64,000 nucleotides of DNA from E44-bin32 sp034430595 (GTDB taxonomy: Bacteria > Chloroflexota > Anaerolineae > Anaerolineales > E44-bin32). Shown in pieces: positions 33,130 through 41,545 of this stretch (position 1 is its first letter; the number at the start of each line of letters is the position of its first letter). The notes under the pieces are model-generated. The model saw only the letters and a program-made list of their open reading frames with translations. It ran no database searches and was not told the origin of the DNA. Location: positions 1 to 64,000 of the forward strand of contig DAOUEL010000027.1 in the NCBI GenBank assembly GCA_034430595.1, read 5' to 3'. Both the position numbers and the translations under genes were made by a program.

Positions 33130-34320
33130 ATGACCAACGAAGCAAAGACCCAGTGGATTGCTGACGAGATTGCTGAACTCAAGCAATCCGGCCTATTCAC
33201 CAACATCCGCACACTCAGTTCACCGCAGGGCGCCTGGCTGACCGTCGATGGCAAGCATGTGCTTAATTTCTGCTCCAACAATTATCTCGGTCTTGCGGAT
33301 CACCCGAGCCTGATCGAGCGCGCCAAAGATGCCATCGACGAATTGGGAATTGGACCGGCTGCTGTGCGTACAATCGCCGGGACGATGTCGATCCATATCG
33401 AACTCGAACGTCGCCTGGCAGCTTTCAAGCGGGTTGAAGCCGCAATCACGTTTCAATCCGGATTCACCGCCAACCTCGGCACGATTCCGGCGCTCGTTTC
33501 GAGCGAGGACATCATCTTCTCAGATGAGCTCAACCACGCCAGCATCATCGATGGCTGCCGCCTGGCCCGGGCACGAATCGTGCGCTATGCTCACTGCAAT
33601 CCTGAGGATCTGCGGCGGCAGATCGAATCCGTTCCAGCCGAAGACTACCGCCGGGCGATGGTCATCACTGACGGTGTCTTCAGTATGGATGGCGATGTCG
33701 CACCGCTTGATGCCCTGACGGCTATCGCGAACGAGTATGGATTTCTCATGATGGTCGATGACGCTCACGGCGAGGGAGTGCTGGGAAGCGGCGGACGCGG
33801 GATCGTGGATCATTTCAACCTGCACGGGCAAGTTGATGTGGAAGTCGGTACGCTCTCAAAGGCGTTCGGCGTGGTTGGCGGCGTCGTTGCGGGAAGCCAG
33901 CGGGTGGTCGATTGGCTGCGTCAACGCGGCCGGCCTTTCCTTTTCTCCTCCGCCATGACGGTGCCCGATGTGGCAGCCTGCCTGGCCGGCCTGGATGTCC
34001 TCGAAGGGTCAACCGAACTCGTCGATCGGCTGTGGGAAAACACGGAATACTTCAAACGCGAGATGCAGGGCCTTGGTTTCGATACCGGCGTTAGCACCAC
34101 GCCAATCACGCCAGTTATGTTGGGCGATGCGAAGCTGGCCCAGAGCTTCAGCCGCAATCTTTTCGATCAGGGCGTCTTTGCTATGGCGATCGGATATCCG
34201 ACCGTCCCGCATGGCAAAGCCCGCATTCGCGTGATGATCTCGGCCGCCCACTCACGTGAAGACCTCGACGACGGCCTGGCCGCCTTCGAGCGCGTCGGTC
34301 GCGAGCTAGGGGTGATTTAA
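33130..34320 (+). CDS. Glycine C-acetyltransferase / 8-amino-7-oxononanoate synthase family PLP enzyme
   Basis: A 396-residue alpha-oxoamine synthase. Segments include VLNFCSNNYLGLADHPSL, GPAAVRTIAGTMSIHIELE, SDELNHASIIDGCRL, MMVDDAHGEGVLG and the PLP lysine in VGTLSKAFGVVGG. It condenses an amino acid with an acyl-CoA. Sequence style (GPAAVRTIAGT rather than GSGGSRL) fits 2-amino-3-ketobutyrate CoA ligase (Kbl), but BioF activity cannot be excluded, and no bio or tdh genes are adjacent. A strong terminator follows. Confidence 0.85.
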   Translation: MTNEAKTQWIADEIAELKQSGLFTNIRTLSSPQGAWLTVDGKHVLNFCSNNYLGLADHPSLIERAKDAIDELGIGPAAVRTIAGTMSIHIELERRLAAFKRVEAAITFQSGFTANLGTIPALVSSEDIIFSDELNHASIIDGCRLARARIVRYAHCNPEDLRRQIESVPAEDYRRAMVITDGVFSMDGDVAPLDALTAIANEYGFLMMVDDAHGEGVLGSGGRGIVDHFNLHGQVDVEVGTLSKAFGVVGGVVAGSQRVVDWLRQRGRPFLFSSAMTVPDVAACLAGLDVLEGSTELVDRLWENTEYFKREMQGLGFDTGVSTTPITPVMLGDAKLAQSFSRNLFDQGVFAMAIGYPTVPHGKARIRVMISAAHSREDLDDGLAAFERVGRELGVI

Positions 34321-34632
34321 TATCGACGTCTAAGGCTGAAATCAGGAAGCGTGTTTCTCGATCATCCATAGATCGAATTTGGTCCACCCCTGCAGGGGCG
34401 AACAGCCGTTCGCCCCTGCGTTCTTTTTGTGGATCCCTCTAACGGGAGACAGACCAACCCTTGCGCCGCAGGGAATCGAATTTAATGTAAGGGAACGATA
34501 GATTTTGCCCCTACCTTTGTTTTCGACCTGGCCCCAGCGGGATTTCGTCTTCAACGACCTCGAAATAAACAGCAAACGGCCGCCAGGTATTTCATCTGGC
34601 GACCGTGTTTCTTTCCAGCGAGCCGTTTGTAT
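34321..34632. other. Intergenic region with a palindromic repeat-like terminator
   Basis: About 310 nt between two convergent genes. It holds the 12-bp stem at 34392-34419 and a CGCCAG...CTGGCG hairpin near 34581-34600 with T-rich minus-strand flank, suitable as terminator of the small leftward gene. The segment at about 34486-34520 is T-rich and non-coding. Confidence 0.5.
34392..34429 (+). terminator. Terminator after the Kbl-like gene; repeat-like palindrome
   Basis: GCAGGGGCGAAC (34392-34403) pairs exactly with GTTCGCCCCTGC (34408-34419) over a 4-nt loop, followed by GTTCTTTTTG. Similar GGGGCGAAC palindromes are dispersed repeats in some environmental genomes, so it may be a repeat used as terminator. 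Confidence 0.75.
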
Positions 34633-34854
34633 TTAGGCGAAGGGATCGTAGCCCGGCAGTGTCCCAGCCCAGATACAGGTTGGGGTATCCATCTGGTTGC
34701 ACTCCAGCCCCTTGGAGCAGCGGTGAGCCAGGATGCGTGGCGGCTGATCAGGTAGGAACTCTGCCGCATATACGATGCGCGCTTCGAGCGCGACCTCTTC
34801 GTCCATCCGTTCGCATCGTTGTTCTTTGATTGGCTTCCACATGACCCAGGCCAT
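34633..34854 (-). CDS. Small cysteine-containing conserved-type protein
   Basis: A 73-residue protein I cannot name. Features are VYAAEFLPDQPPRILAHRC, CSKGLECNQ and PTCIWAGTLPGYDPF; four to five cysteines could bind a metal. An excellent ribosome-binding site (AAAGGAGG, 8 nt before the ATG) and a terminator-like hairpin downstream argue that it is real. Function unknown. Confidence 0.65.
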   Translation of the reverse strand: MAWVMWKPIKEQRCERMDEEVALEARIVYAAEFLPDQPPRILAHRCSKGLECNQMDTPTCIWAGTLPGYDPFA

Positions 34855-35129
34855 TTTCAGCCTCCTTTAACTCTCGGGGCGGGATCACTCTCCACTTTAC
34901 TCCCGCCAAGACGCCAGTCCAAGTGCTTTGTGTCATGCCCGATCTTGACAATCTTCGTCAACTTAGGTGGTTTCAGGGACCAGGCGGGCGCCGTTAAAAG
35001 AAAAACCCTGGCAAGGGTTCAATGAAGGTCGTCTGCATTGAAGGTTGGATGCTGGATGTGCCAGGGCGAAGTAATTATACCCGACCTTGTGAAAAGGTTC
35101 ACCTGGACAATTGTGAAGGATGCAAGCGA

Positions 35130-35432
35130 CTAGAACTGAAATCCATGGTCGTGAGGTACCAGGCGCCGGTGATAGTTGATGACAAATTTCTGTAGGCGCG
35201 CTTCGAGCTGCTGAAAGGATTCCGTCGCAAGCAGCTCATCAAGGTCGAGATCATCCTGCGCAACGAAGGCGGTCAATCGCAGCGGGTATTCACCGTAAGC
35301 CGTGTGCCATGCCTCACACATCTTCAGGCCCATTTGCTCGAGTGTCGGCACAAACTCTCCCAGCAGGTAATGGAAATACTCTTCCCGCTGCTCGGAGACT
35401 GGATCATAGGTTATGATCAGCTTTTTTTTCAT
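35130..35432 (-). CDS. Hypothetical protein, possible ferredoxin-like fold
   Basis: A 100-residue protein, unrecognised. It opens with a strand (KKKLIITYDPV), then a helix (REEYFHYLLGEFVPTLEQMG), CEAWHTAYGEYPLRLTAFVAQ, and a second helix region (LDELLATESFQQLEARLQKFV), a pattern suggestive of a dimeric alpha/beta barrel. It precedes amrS's 3' end on the same strand. Function unknown. Confidence 0.6.
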   Translation of the reverse strand: MKKKLIITYDPVSEQREEYFHYLLGEFVPTLEQMGLKMCEAWHTAYGEYPLRLTAFVAQDDLDLDELLATESFQQLEARLQKFVINYHRRLVPHDHGFQF

Positions 35433-35468
35433 TCAGGCTGCCATCATCCGGGCGTTCCGTGTACGCCC

Positions 35469-36596
35469 CTATCGTACCAGACGGGGTCTCCGGTTGAGCA
35501 GATCACGCGGTGATCCAACCTGTACCTCACCTGGATCGTCGGTCCAGATACCGGGGATTTCAAGCCCGCATCCGGGACAGGTACCTGCCTCCGTCAGATT
35601 GTAATCGATGATTACGAAGCCGTAGCGGCGGATCAGTGTGGTCTGGCAGCGCGGGCAGAGCGTATCTTCATAGGGATCAGCCCCGCCGGGCAGGTTGCCA
35701 GCATAGACGTAGTTCAACCCGGCTTCCTGGCCGATCTCGGCCGCTCGCAGGAGCGTCTCGGCCGAAGTGCGGGTTCGTGACTGCATCTGGTAATCGGGAT
35801 GGAAGGCGGTAACATGCCATGGAATATCAGCCGAAACCGAGCGGATGTAGCGGGCGGCCTCCATCAGTTCGTCGCTGCTATCGTTCAGCCCAGGCACTAC
35901 CAGCGTTACGACCTCCACCCATAGTCCGCGCTCATAGGCCATGCGAATGGTTTCCAGTACATGCTCCAGAACTCCACCCAGCTGGCGGTAGGTCTTGTCA
36001 CGCATGCTCTTCAGGTCAACTTTGTATGCCGAGAGGTAAGGCGCCAGGTAATCCAATGCTTCCGGCGTGGCATTGCCATTTGAGACGTATGCGCAGCGCA
36101 GCCCGGCGACTTTCGCCCGGGAGAAGATCGCCGCCGCCCACTCTGTCGTGATGAGCGGCTCGTTGTAGGACGAAGCAATTACTTGCGCGCCGAGCCGCAG
36201 GCCGGCCTGCACCAGCTCATCGGGCGTGACCTCCCGCAGGTAGCGTCCAGCCAGATCGGATTCTGGTTCTCGCAATGCCTGCGAAGTAAGCCAATTCTGA
36301 CAATAACCGCAATGGAAATCACATCCGAGCATACCGAATGTCAGCGTGTCTGAGCCAGGCAGAAGGTGGTAAAAGGGCTTTTTTTCCGTTGGATCACACT
36401 GCAGCGCCGCTACATAGCCCCAGGGCACACGCAGTTCGCCGTCTCGGTTGAAGCGGACCTGGCAGATTCCACGCCGGCCTTCCCGAATCAGGCAGCGGTG
36501 CCCGCAGGCCGTGCAGCGCACGGCACCTTCCGGCAGCTGTTCAACCAGCTCAGCCGGGGCGGTCAAACGATCCAGAACTTCAGAAAGGCCAGACAT
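35469..36596 (-). CDS. amrS: AmmeMemoRadiSam-system radical SAM enzyme
   Basis: A 375-residue radical SAM protein of the AmrS group. The N-terminal zinc-type motif CTACGHRCLIREGRRGIC is followed by the 4Fe-4S motif CDFHCGYCQNW. Downstream are SYNEPLITTEWA, YVSNGNATPEAL and KVDLKSM, with a C-terminal CPRCQTTLIRRYGF...CPGCG zinc ribbon. In other genomes it accompanies AMMECR1 and MEMO1 homologues; neither is in this window, and its substrate is not established. I use the ATG at 36596 because a TATAAT box (36610-36615) lies 13 nt upstream; the ATG at 36611 would overlap that box. It diverges from mobA. Confidence 0.9.
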   Translation of the reverse strand: MSGLSEVLDRLTAPAELVEQLPEGAVRCTACGHRCLIREGRRGICQVRFNRDGELRVPWGYVAALQCDPTEKKPFYHLLPGSDTLTFGMLGCDFHCGYCQNWLTSQALREPESDLAGRYLREVTPDELVQAGLRLGAQVIASSYNEPLITTEWAAAIFSRAKVAGLRCAYVSNGNATPEALDYLAPYLSAYKVDLKSMRDKTYRQLGGVLEHVLETIRMAYERGLWVEVVTLVVPGLNDSSDELMEAARYIRSVSADIPWHVTAFHPDYQMQSRTRTSAETLLRAAEIGQEAGLNYVYAGNLPGGADPYEDTLCPRCQTTLIRRYGFVIIDYNLTEAGTCPGCGLEIPGIWTDDPGEVQVGSPRDLLNRRPRLVR

Positions 36597-36609
36597 CGAT
36601 GATAAAGGC

Positions 36610-36615
36610 ATTATA
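36610..36615 (-). promoter_or_regulatory. -10 box of amrS
   Basis: TATAAT on the minus strand, 13 nt before the ATG at 36596. It is back-to-back with the mobA -10 box. Confidence 0.5.
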
Positions 36616-36644
36616 TCAAACGACAGGAAAGCCCCTTCTCGGTG

Positions 36645-36650
36645 TAGAAT
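36645..36650 (+). promoter_or_regulatory. -10 box of mobA, probably leaderless
   Basis: TAGAAT ends 7 nt before the ATG at 36658. Confidence 0.5.
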
Positions 36651-36657
36651 GACCGCC

Positions 36658-37284
36658 ATGTTGAGCGTTGTCATCCAGGCAGGCGGACGTTCAAGCCGTA
36701 TGGGCAGCGACAAGGCCCTCGTCCTACTGGGCGGAAAAACCATGATTGAACACGTGCTTGCTCGCGTCGCCGGCCTGGGCGATGAAATCATCATCACGAC
36801 CAACAACCCGGGTGAGTTAGGCCGCTTCGGCCTGCCACTGGTCGCCGATCCTATCCCTGGCGCGGGAGCTTTATTCGGTTTACAGACGGCGCTTGCGGCC
36901 GCTCATGAGTCACACGTGCTGTTGGCAGCCTGCGACATGCCGTTCCTTCAGCGGCCGCTGCTGGAAAGGCTGATCGCGCTGGCGCCCCGGGCTGACGTGG
37001 TCGTACCCCGCATCGAAGGACGGTTCGAGCCGCTGCTGGCAGTCTATGCCCGGACCCCTTGCCTGGAAGCCGTCCAACGGGCGATGGATGCCGGAGAACG
37101 ACGCATGATCAGCTTTTTCCCCCAGGTCGAAGTCCTCGCTCTCGATGAAGAGCAATTGCGCCCGTTCGACCCGCATCAGACCAGCTTTTTCAATGTCAAC
37201 ACGCCGGAGGATTTACGGCGGGCGGAAGAAATGCTCGCGGCGCCGGGACAATCCTATTCAGACGACGGAGGCATGTCAGCATGA
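36658..37284 (+). CDS. mobA: Molybdenum cofactor guanylyltransferase
   Basis: Adds GMP to molybdopterin to form the MGD cofactor. The 208-residue protein has the nucleotidyltransferase signature IQAGGRSSRMGSDKALVLLGG, the metal-binding AACDMPFLQRPLL and the C-terminal FFNVNTPEDLRRAEEM. The frame is open far upstream, but the ATG at 36658 fits both the family and the -10 box. It overlaps the next gene by 4 nt (ATGA). Confidence 0.9.
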   Translation: MLSVVIQAGGRSSRMGSDKALVLLGGKTMIEHVLARVAGLGDEIIITTNNPGELGRFGLPLVADPIPGAGALFGLQTALAAAHESHVLLAACDMPFLQRPLLERLIALAPRADVVVPRIEGRFEPLLAVYARTPCLEAVQRAMDAGERRMISFFPQVEVLALDEEQLRPFDPHQTSFFNVNTPEDLRRAEEMLAAPGQSYSDDGGMSA

Positions 37285-38546
37285 GTTTTACTCCCGAGAG
37301 TATTCGCGACGAGTTCCCAGCCCTTGCATCGGGGACGGTTTTCTTCGACAACCCGGGCGGCACCCAGGTCCATCGAAATGTCATCGACCGCATGCACGAT
37401 TACCTGGTTAACAGCAACGCCAACCATGGCGGAGCATTCGCAACCAGCCGCCGTTCGGATGAACTGATCGAAAACGCCCGCCTTGGCGTAGCAGCGATGC
37501 TGAATGCCGCTCAACCGGCGGAGGTGTTCTTCGGGCCGAATATGACTACGCTCACCTTTGGCCTGAGCCGGGCCTTGGCGCTGGAGCTGGACTCCGGTGA
37601 CGAAATCATCGTCACCCGCCTCGACCATGATGCCAATATCTCCCCCTGGCTACGTGTAGCCGAGGATCGCGGCTGCCGCATTCGCTGGCTTGACTTCGAT
37701 GTCGAGGACTGCACCCTGAAGCTTGATCAGCTTCAAGGCCTGCTCTCGGATAAGACCCGACTGGTAGCGGTCGGCTACGCTTCAAACGCCGTCGGCACGA
37801 TCAACCCGGTGCGCGAAATCACCTCCCAGGCCCACCGGGCCGGCGCGCTGTCCTTCGTCGATGCCGTCCAGTACGCTCCGCATGGCCCGATCGATGTCCA
37901 GGATATCGGATGCGATTTTCTCGTCGTCTCCGCATACAAGTTCTTCGGCCCGCACGTCGGCGCGATGTACGGCAAGCTTGAACACCTGGAACGCCTGGCG
38001 GCCTATAAGGTGCGTCCGGCGCCGGATGTGCCGCCGGGGAAATTCGAGACTGGAACGCAGAATCATGAGGGGCTGGCTGGCGTGCTTGGTGCCGTTGAAT
38101 ACCTGGCATCGCTTGGGGACCGGTTTGGCAAGATTAAAGAAGGGCAAACCAGCTCGATAGTCGAAAAGGCAGCTTCCATAGCAGCTGGTATGCGTGTCAT
38201 CCAGCAGGCAGAAACGCCCCTCTCCCTGAGCCTGATCGACGACCTCTCAGGGATACCCGGGCTTCACATCTGGGGCCTTACAGATCCCGAGCGTGTCCAT
38301 GATCGCGTGCCGACCGTATCTTTTACTCTGGATGGTTATCACCCGCGCCAGATTGCGGAGTACCTCGGCGAAAAGGGGATCTACGTCTGGGACGGTAACT
38401 ACTACGCCCTGGCGGTGACCGAACGATTGGGACTGGAAGGCTCGGGCGGCATGCTGCGTGTCGGGTTGACGCACTACAACACTCAGGATGAAATAGCTCA
38501 ACTGATTAGCGCGCTGGGTGAGTTGGTTGCCGGCGAGAAGAGCTGA
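37281..38546 (+). CDS. Cysteine desulfurase-like PLP enzyme (class V aminotransferase)
   Basis: A 421-residue class V PLP protein of the cysteine desulfurase-like type. It has FFDNPGGTQVHRNVIDRM, HGGAFATSRRSDE, MTTLTFGLSRAL, LDHDANISPW, the PLP aspartate region FVDAVQYAPHGPIDV and the lysine in VVSAYKFFGPHVGAMYG. A conserved active-site cysteine loop is not obvious, so sulfur transfer is not certain. Overlap with mobA suggests a possible link to cofactor sulfuration; that is inference. Confidence 0.85.
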   Translation: MSFTPESIRDEFPALASGTVFFDNPGGTQVHRNVIDRMHDYLVNSNANHGGAFATSRRSDELIENARLGVAAMLNAAQPAEVFFGPNMTTLTFGLSRALALELDSGDEIIVTRLDHDANISPWLRVAEDRGCRIRWLDFDVEDCTLKLDQLQGLLSDKTRLVAVGYASNAVGTINPVREITSQAHRAGALSFVDAVQYAPHGPIDVQDIGCDFLVVSAYKFFGPHVGAMYGKLEHLERLAAYKVRPAPDVPPGKFETGTQNHEGLAGVLGAVEYLASLGDRFGKIKEGQTSSIVEKAASIAAGMRVIQQAETPLSLSLIDDLSGIPGLHIWGLTDPERVHDRVPTVSFTLDGYHPRQIAEYLGEKGIYVWDGNYYALAVTERLGLEGSGGMLRVGLTHYNTQDEIAQLISALGELVAGEKS

Positions 38547-38772
38547 ATGGGAAATGAAGGCACAGACAAACATCTAGGTGAGGGGGGCACCCAGACATCT
38601 GCCTGTGCAAGCCAACTATAACGTAGTGCCACAGAAAGCGTCAAGGTACTGTATTCGTTCAGGGCATGCCCGCGAATGATCGAAACAGGTGATGGTTGTC
38701 GTCTGAATAAGGACAGAAGCCACTTCGGCCGTATCTGGGCCCAGCAATACACTTGGAAGACGTCAAACTCGA

Positions 38773-38778
38773 TAGATT
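38773..38778 (+). promoter_or_regulatory. -10 box, probably leaderless
   Basis: TAGATT ends 6 nt before the ATG at 38785. Confidence 0.4.
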
Positions 38779-38784
38779 GGGCCC

Positions 38785-39246
38785 ATGAACGCAGAGAATC
38801 TGGCAGAACTGCCGCTTTTCAAGGATTTAAACCGGGATCACCTGGCGCTCCTGGCCAGCGGCGTGGAGCGTGAGAAATTCGCACGCGAGGACCTGATCTT
38901 CAGTCAGGGTGACCGTGCCGATAAGCTCTTCGTCTTGCTCGAAGGTCGGGTTGCAATCCGCTATAAGCCATATGACGGTGATGTGCTGCCGGTAGCCGAG
39001 ATCGAGCCGAACGGTGTTTTCGGGTGGTCAGCGGCACTTGGCCGGCCTTCCTATACCTCCTGCGCGATATGCCTCGCTGAAAGTGTTATGCTTAGCATGC
39101 GCGGTGATTCTCTGAAGCATTTATGCGAGCAGCACCCCGAGACCGGCGTGATCATTCTCGAACGGCTGGCAGAAGTCATCGCCCAACGACTGCAAAATAC
39201 CCACGCTCACGTCATCGAGCTGCTTCGGAATGGCGTGAGTTCCTGA
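38785..39246 (+). CDS. Cyclic nucleotide-binding domain protein
   Basis: A 153-residue stand-alone cNMP-binding domain: LAELPLFKDLNRDHLALLASGVE, FSQGDRADKLFVLLEGRVAI, and the phosphate-cassette region FGWSAALGRPSYTSCAICLAES. The cassette lacks the canonical GE...R..A spacing, so it may bind something else or nothing. No DNA-binding domain follows. It may act as a redox or cNMP sensor partner for neighbours such as the NifU-domain protein; unproven. Confidence 0.82.
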   Translation: MNAENLAELPLFKDLNRDHLALLASGVEREKFAREDLIFSQGDRADKLFVLLEGRVAIRYKPYDGDVLPVAEIEPNGVFGWSAALGRPSYTSCAICLAESVMLSMRGDSLKHLCEQHPETGVIILERLAEVIAQRLQNTHAHVIELLRNGVSS

Positions 39247-39274
39247 ACTCGCTCGTCGCCAACTGGAGGGAACT

Positions 39275-39538
39275 ATGACTGAGGCGCTGTCCCATAACCA
39301 CGAAACCGAAGCCAGCCCCGAAGACCGCATGCGAAGCCTGATCGACGTGATCAGCGCGTACATCGAACAGTACCATGGGGGACATGTCGAGATGGTGAGC
39401 TATGATGGCCAGGTCCTTAAGGTGCGCATGGGTGGAGCTTGCGAAGGCTGCCATCTCTCGGAAGGAACGCTGCGCGGTTGGGTGGAAGGCTCGGTGAGGC
39501 AGTTCTTCCCCGATTTACAGCGAATCGAGGCCGTCTGA
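39275..39538 (+). CDS. NifU C-terminal-domain Fe-S scaffold protein
   Basis: An 87-residue protein with the NifU C-terminal fold. It has LIDVISAYIEQYHGGHVEMVSYDGQVLKVRMGGACEGCHLSEGTLRGWVE, with the CXXC pair (GACEGC) that carries an Fe-S cluster. It would assemble or transfer clusters; the nearby cysteine desulfurase-like enzyme could supply sulfur. GGAGGGAAC precedes the ATG. Confidence 0.9.
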   Translation: MTEALSHNHETEASPEDRMRSLIDVISAYIEQYHGGHVEMVSYDGQVLKVRMGGACEGCHLSEGTLRGWVEGSVRQFFPDLQRIEAV

Positions 39539-39673
39539 CGGCCGAATTCGAACTTGCGGCAACGTGCGGTTTTGCGAGTTACCTGCTTTCACCCTACAAT
39601 GAACCTGTGCGGAAGGCGTGTGTAAGTTCCCTTGCTGCCAGCGGCTTCCAATCCTTCCATTGAAAGGCTACCT

Positions 39674-41074
39674 GTGCCTATAACACAGCTTTCGGCACCT
39701 GCCGCCAATCTACTTCAACGCAGTATGCTTCAGTCTGCAGCCGTGGCCGGGGAAACCTACCTGATGGCCGCCCTGGTGGCATCCGGCATCTTCCTGCTGG
39801 TCTTCATCGCTATCTCATTCCATCTGCTCCATGAGACCGCAGCCGCTCTGCTCGGGGCGGCGGCGGTACTGCTCACAACTTACATCTGGGGCCATTTCAA
39901 CCCGCGTATGCAGATGCTCACCTTCGACAAAGCGATGTCGTTTGTCGACTGGAATGTCATTTTTCTCATCATGGGCATGATGATCTTCGTGGCGATCCTG
40001 GCCCAGACCAACATTTTCCGCTGGCTTGCATTCCGCTTCTACAACGCCAACCGCGGCAAACCCTGGCGGCTGCTGGCCAGCCTGCTGCTCCTTACCGCAG
40101 TTACCTCCGCACTGCTAAATGATGTGACCGTGATCCTGCTGCTTGTCCCCCTCACGATCCAAATTGCACTGGCGCTCGATATTCACCCGTTCACCTTCGT
40201 CATCCCGGAAGTGCTGATCTCGAACATCGGCGGCTCAGCCACACTGATCGGCAACCCACCCAGCACAATTGTCGGTTCGCACATCAATGCCAGCTTCGCT
40301 CACTATCTGGCAAACATGGGCCCGATCGCACTGATCTGCATGCTGGCGCTGTTTGTCGTCGTTCGCATTCAGTACCGCAACGATATTCAACCGGCTGCTC
40401 CCGAAGCCAGAGCCTCGCTGCTCGAACGCCTGGCAGCCGACTCGGACATCCGCCAACATGACATTCTGCTGAAGACGACCATCGTCCTGGTGTTCACCTT
40501 CATCCTTTTCTTCGCCGCCGATTCCTTCGATAACATCCCGCCCGGCGTGGTGGCGATTTCCGGAGCAGCTCTGCTCATCGCCTGGGTCCGTCCTGATGTG
40601 GATCACATGCTGCGCGAGGTAGATTGGACCACACTGCTCTTTTTCATCGGCCTGTTTGTCGTCGTTGGGGCGATGGATAACACTGGGGCGATTAATTGGC
40701 TGGCGACTCAAATCGTGCATCTTGCCGGAAAGACCGCCCATGGTGCCGCCGTGCTGACGACCTGGGTCTCGGCCTTTGCCTCGGCGATCGTGGCCAACAT
40801 TCCATTCACTGTAGCCGCACTGCCGGTTGCGGATTCCCTTACCCAGAACCTGCCCGCTACCGGCGGGTCGGAGATCATTTACTGGGCGCTCATCCTGGGA
40901 GCAGATCTGGGCGGCAACGCCACCTACCTTGGATCGGCACCGAACATCGTGGCTGTTGGCTTGCTGGCACAGGCCGGCTACCGGCTTACTTTTCGACGCT
41001 TTGCCCGAGACGGACTGGCCGTGACACTCGTCACGCTCGTGCTGGCCTCGCTCTGGCTAATTATTCGCTACTGA
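39674..41074 (+). CDS. SLC13/ArsB-NhaD-type anion permease
   Basis: A ~466-residue membrane protein with about 11-12 hydrophobic segments. It matches the ion transporter superfamily (CitM/ArsB/NhaD): LSFVDWNVIFLIMGMMIFV-type core, TAVTSALLNDVTVILLLVPL, SNIGGSATLIGNPPSTIVGS, and in the second half ANIPFTVAALPVADSL and GADLGGNATYLGSAPNIVAVG. The two inverted asparagine-rich hairpins are characteristic. The substrate (arsenite, citrate or Na+/H+) cannot be decided. GTG at 39674 has GAAAGG 6 nt upstream; an ATG at 39725 is also possible. A Usp gene follows 12 nt later. Confidence 0.85.
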   Translation: MPITQLSAPAANLLQRSMLQSAAVAGETYLMAALVASGIFLLVFIAISFHLLHETAAALLGAAAVLLTTYIWGHFNPRMQMLTFDKAMSFVDWNVIFLIMGMMIFVAILAQTNIFRWLAFRFYNANRGKPWRLLASLLLLTAVTSALLNDVTVILLLVPLTIQIALALDIHPFTFVIPEVLISNIGGSATLIGNPPSTIVGSHINASFAHYLANMGPIALICMLALFVVVRIQYRNDIQPAAPEARASLLERLAADSDIRQHDILLKTTIVLVFTFILFFAADSFDNIPPGVVAISGAALLIAWVRPDVDHMLREVDWTTLLFFIGLFVVVGAMDNTGAINWLATQIVHLAGKTAHGAAVLTTWVSAFASAIVANIPFTVAALPVADSLTQNLPATGGSEIIYWALILGADLGGNATYLGSAPNIVAVGLLAQAGYRLTFRRFARDGLAVTLVTLVLASLWLIIRY

Positions 41075-41086
41075 CCGGAGAGAACA

Positions 41087-41527
41087 ATGGGCTTGATACT
41101 TTGCGCTACGCGCGGCGGTGAAGCAAGCATACCCACGCAACTACGTGCGATCGACCTGGCGAAACATTCCGGCGACAAGCTGGCATTCCTTTACGTCGCC
41201 GACAGTTCCTTCTTGAACAAGACGGCGGCCGCTGTGGTCGTCGATGTCGACGATGAGCTGGCCCATATGGGAGAATTCCTGCTGGCGATGGCTGCGGAAC
41301 GTGCATCCGACCGTGACGTGGAAGCGGAAACGGTCATTCGCACCGGGGTCGTGCGCGAGGTCCTGCCAGAGGTGGCGAAGGAACTGGGCGCAACGACGAT
41401 CATTCTCGGCCGGCCATCGGGCGAGGACAGCCACTTCGATGCCGAGGGCTATGATAAGTTTGTGCAGGCGATCGAATCGGAGACTCAAGCCCAGGTCCTG
41501 TCCTACCAGGAACCACAGCCAGAGTAG
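41087..41527 (+). CDS. Universal stress protein family protein
   Basis: A 146-residue Usp-like protein: an early strand LILCATRGGEAS, LAKHSGDKLAFLYVADSS, VIRTGVVREVLPEVAKELGATTIILGRPSGEDSHF. The ATP-binding G2XG9G(S/T) motif is only partly kept. Its close spacing after the permease suggests it regulates or associates with that transporter, a recurrent arrangement for Usp genes. Confidence 0.82.
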   Translation: MGLILCATRGGEASIPTQLRAIDLAKHSGDKLAFLYVADSSFLNKTAAAVVVDVDDELAHMGEFLLAMAAERASDRDVEAETVIRTGVVREVLPEVAKELGATTIILGRPSGEDSHFDAEGYDKFVQAIESETQAQVLSYQEPQPE

Positions 41528-41545
41528 CCGGACAGCCGGCTAGAA

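Noticed and set aside
34342..34575. 77-codon minus-strand frame
   Set aside because: It runs through the terminator palindrome and non-coding T-rich sequence; no ribosome-binding site.
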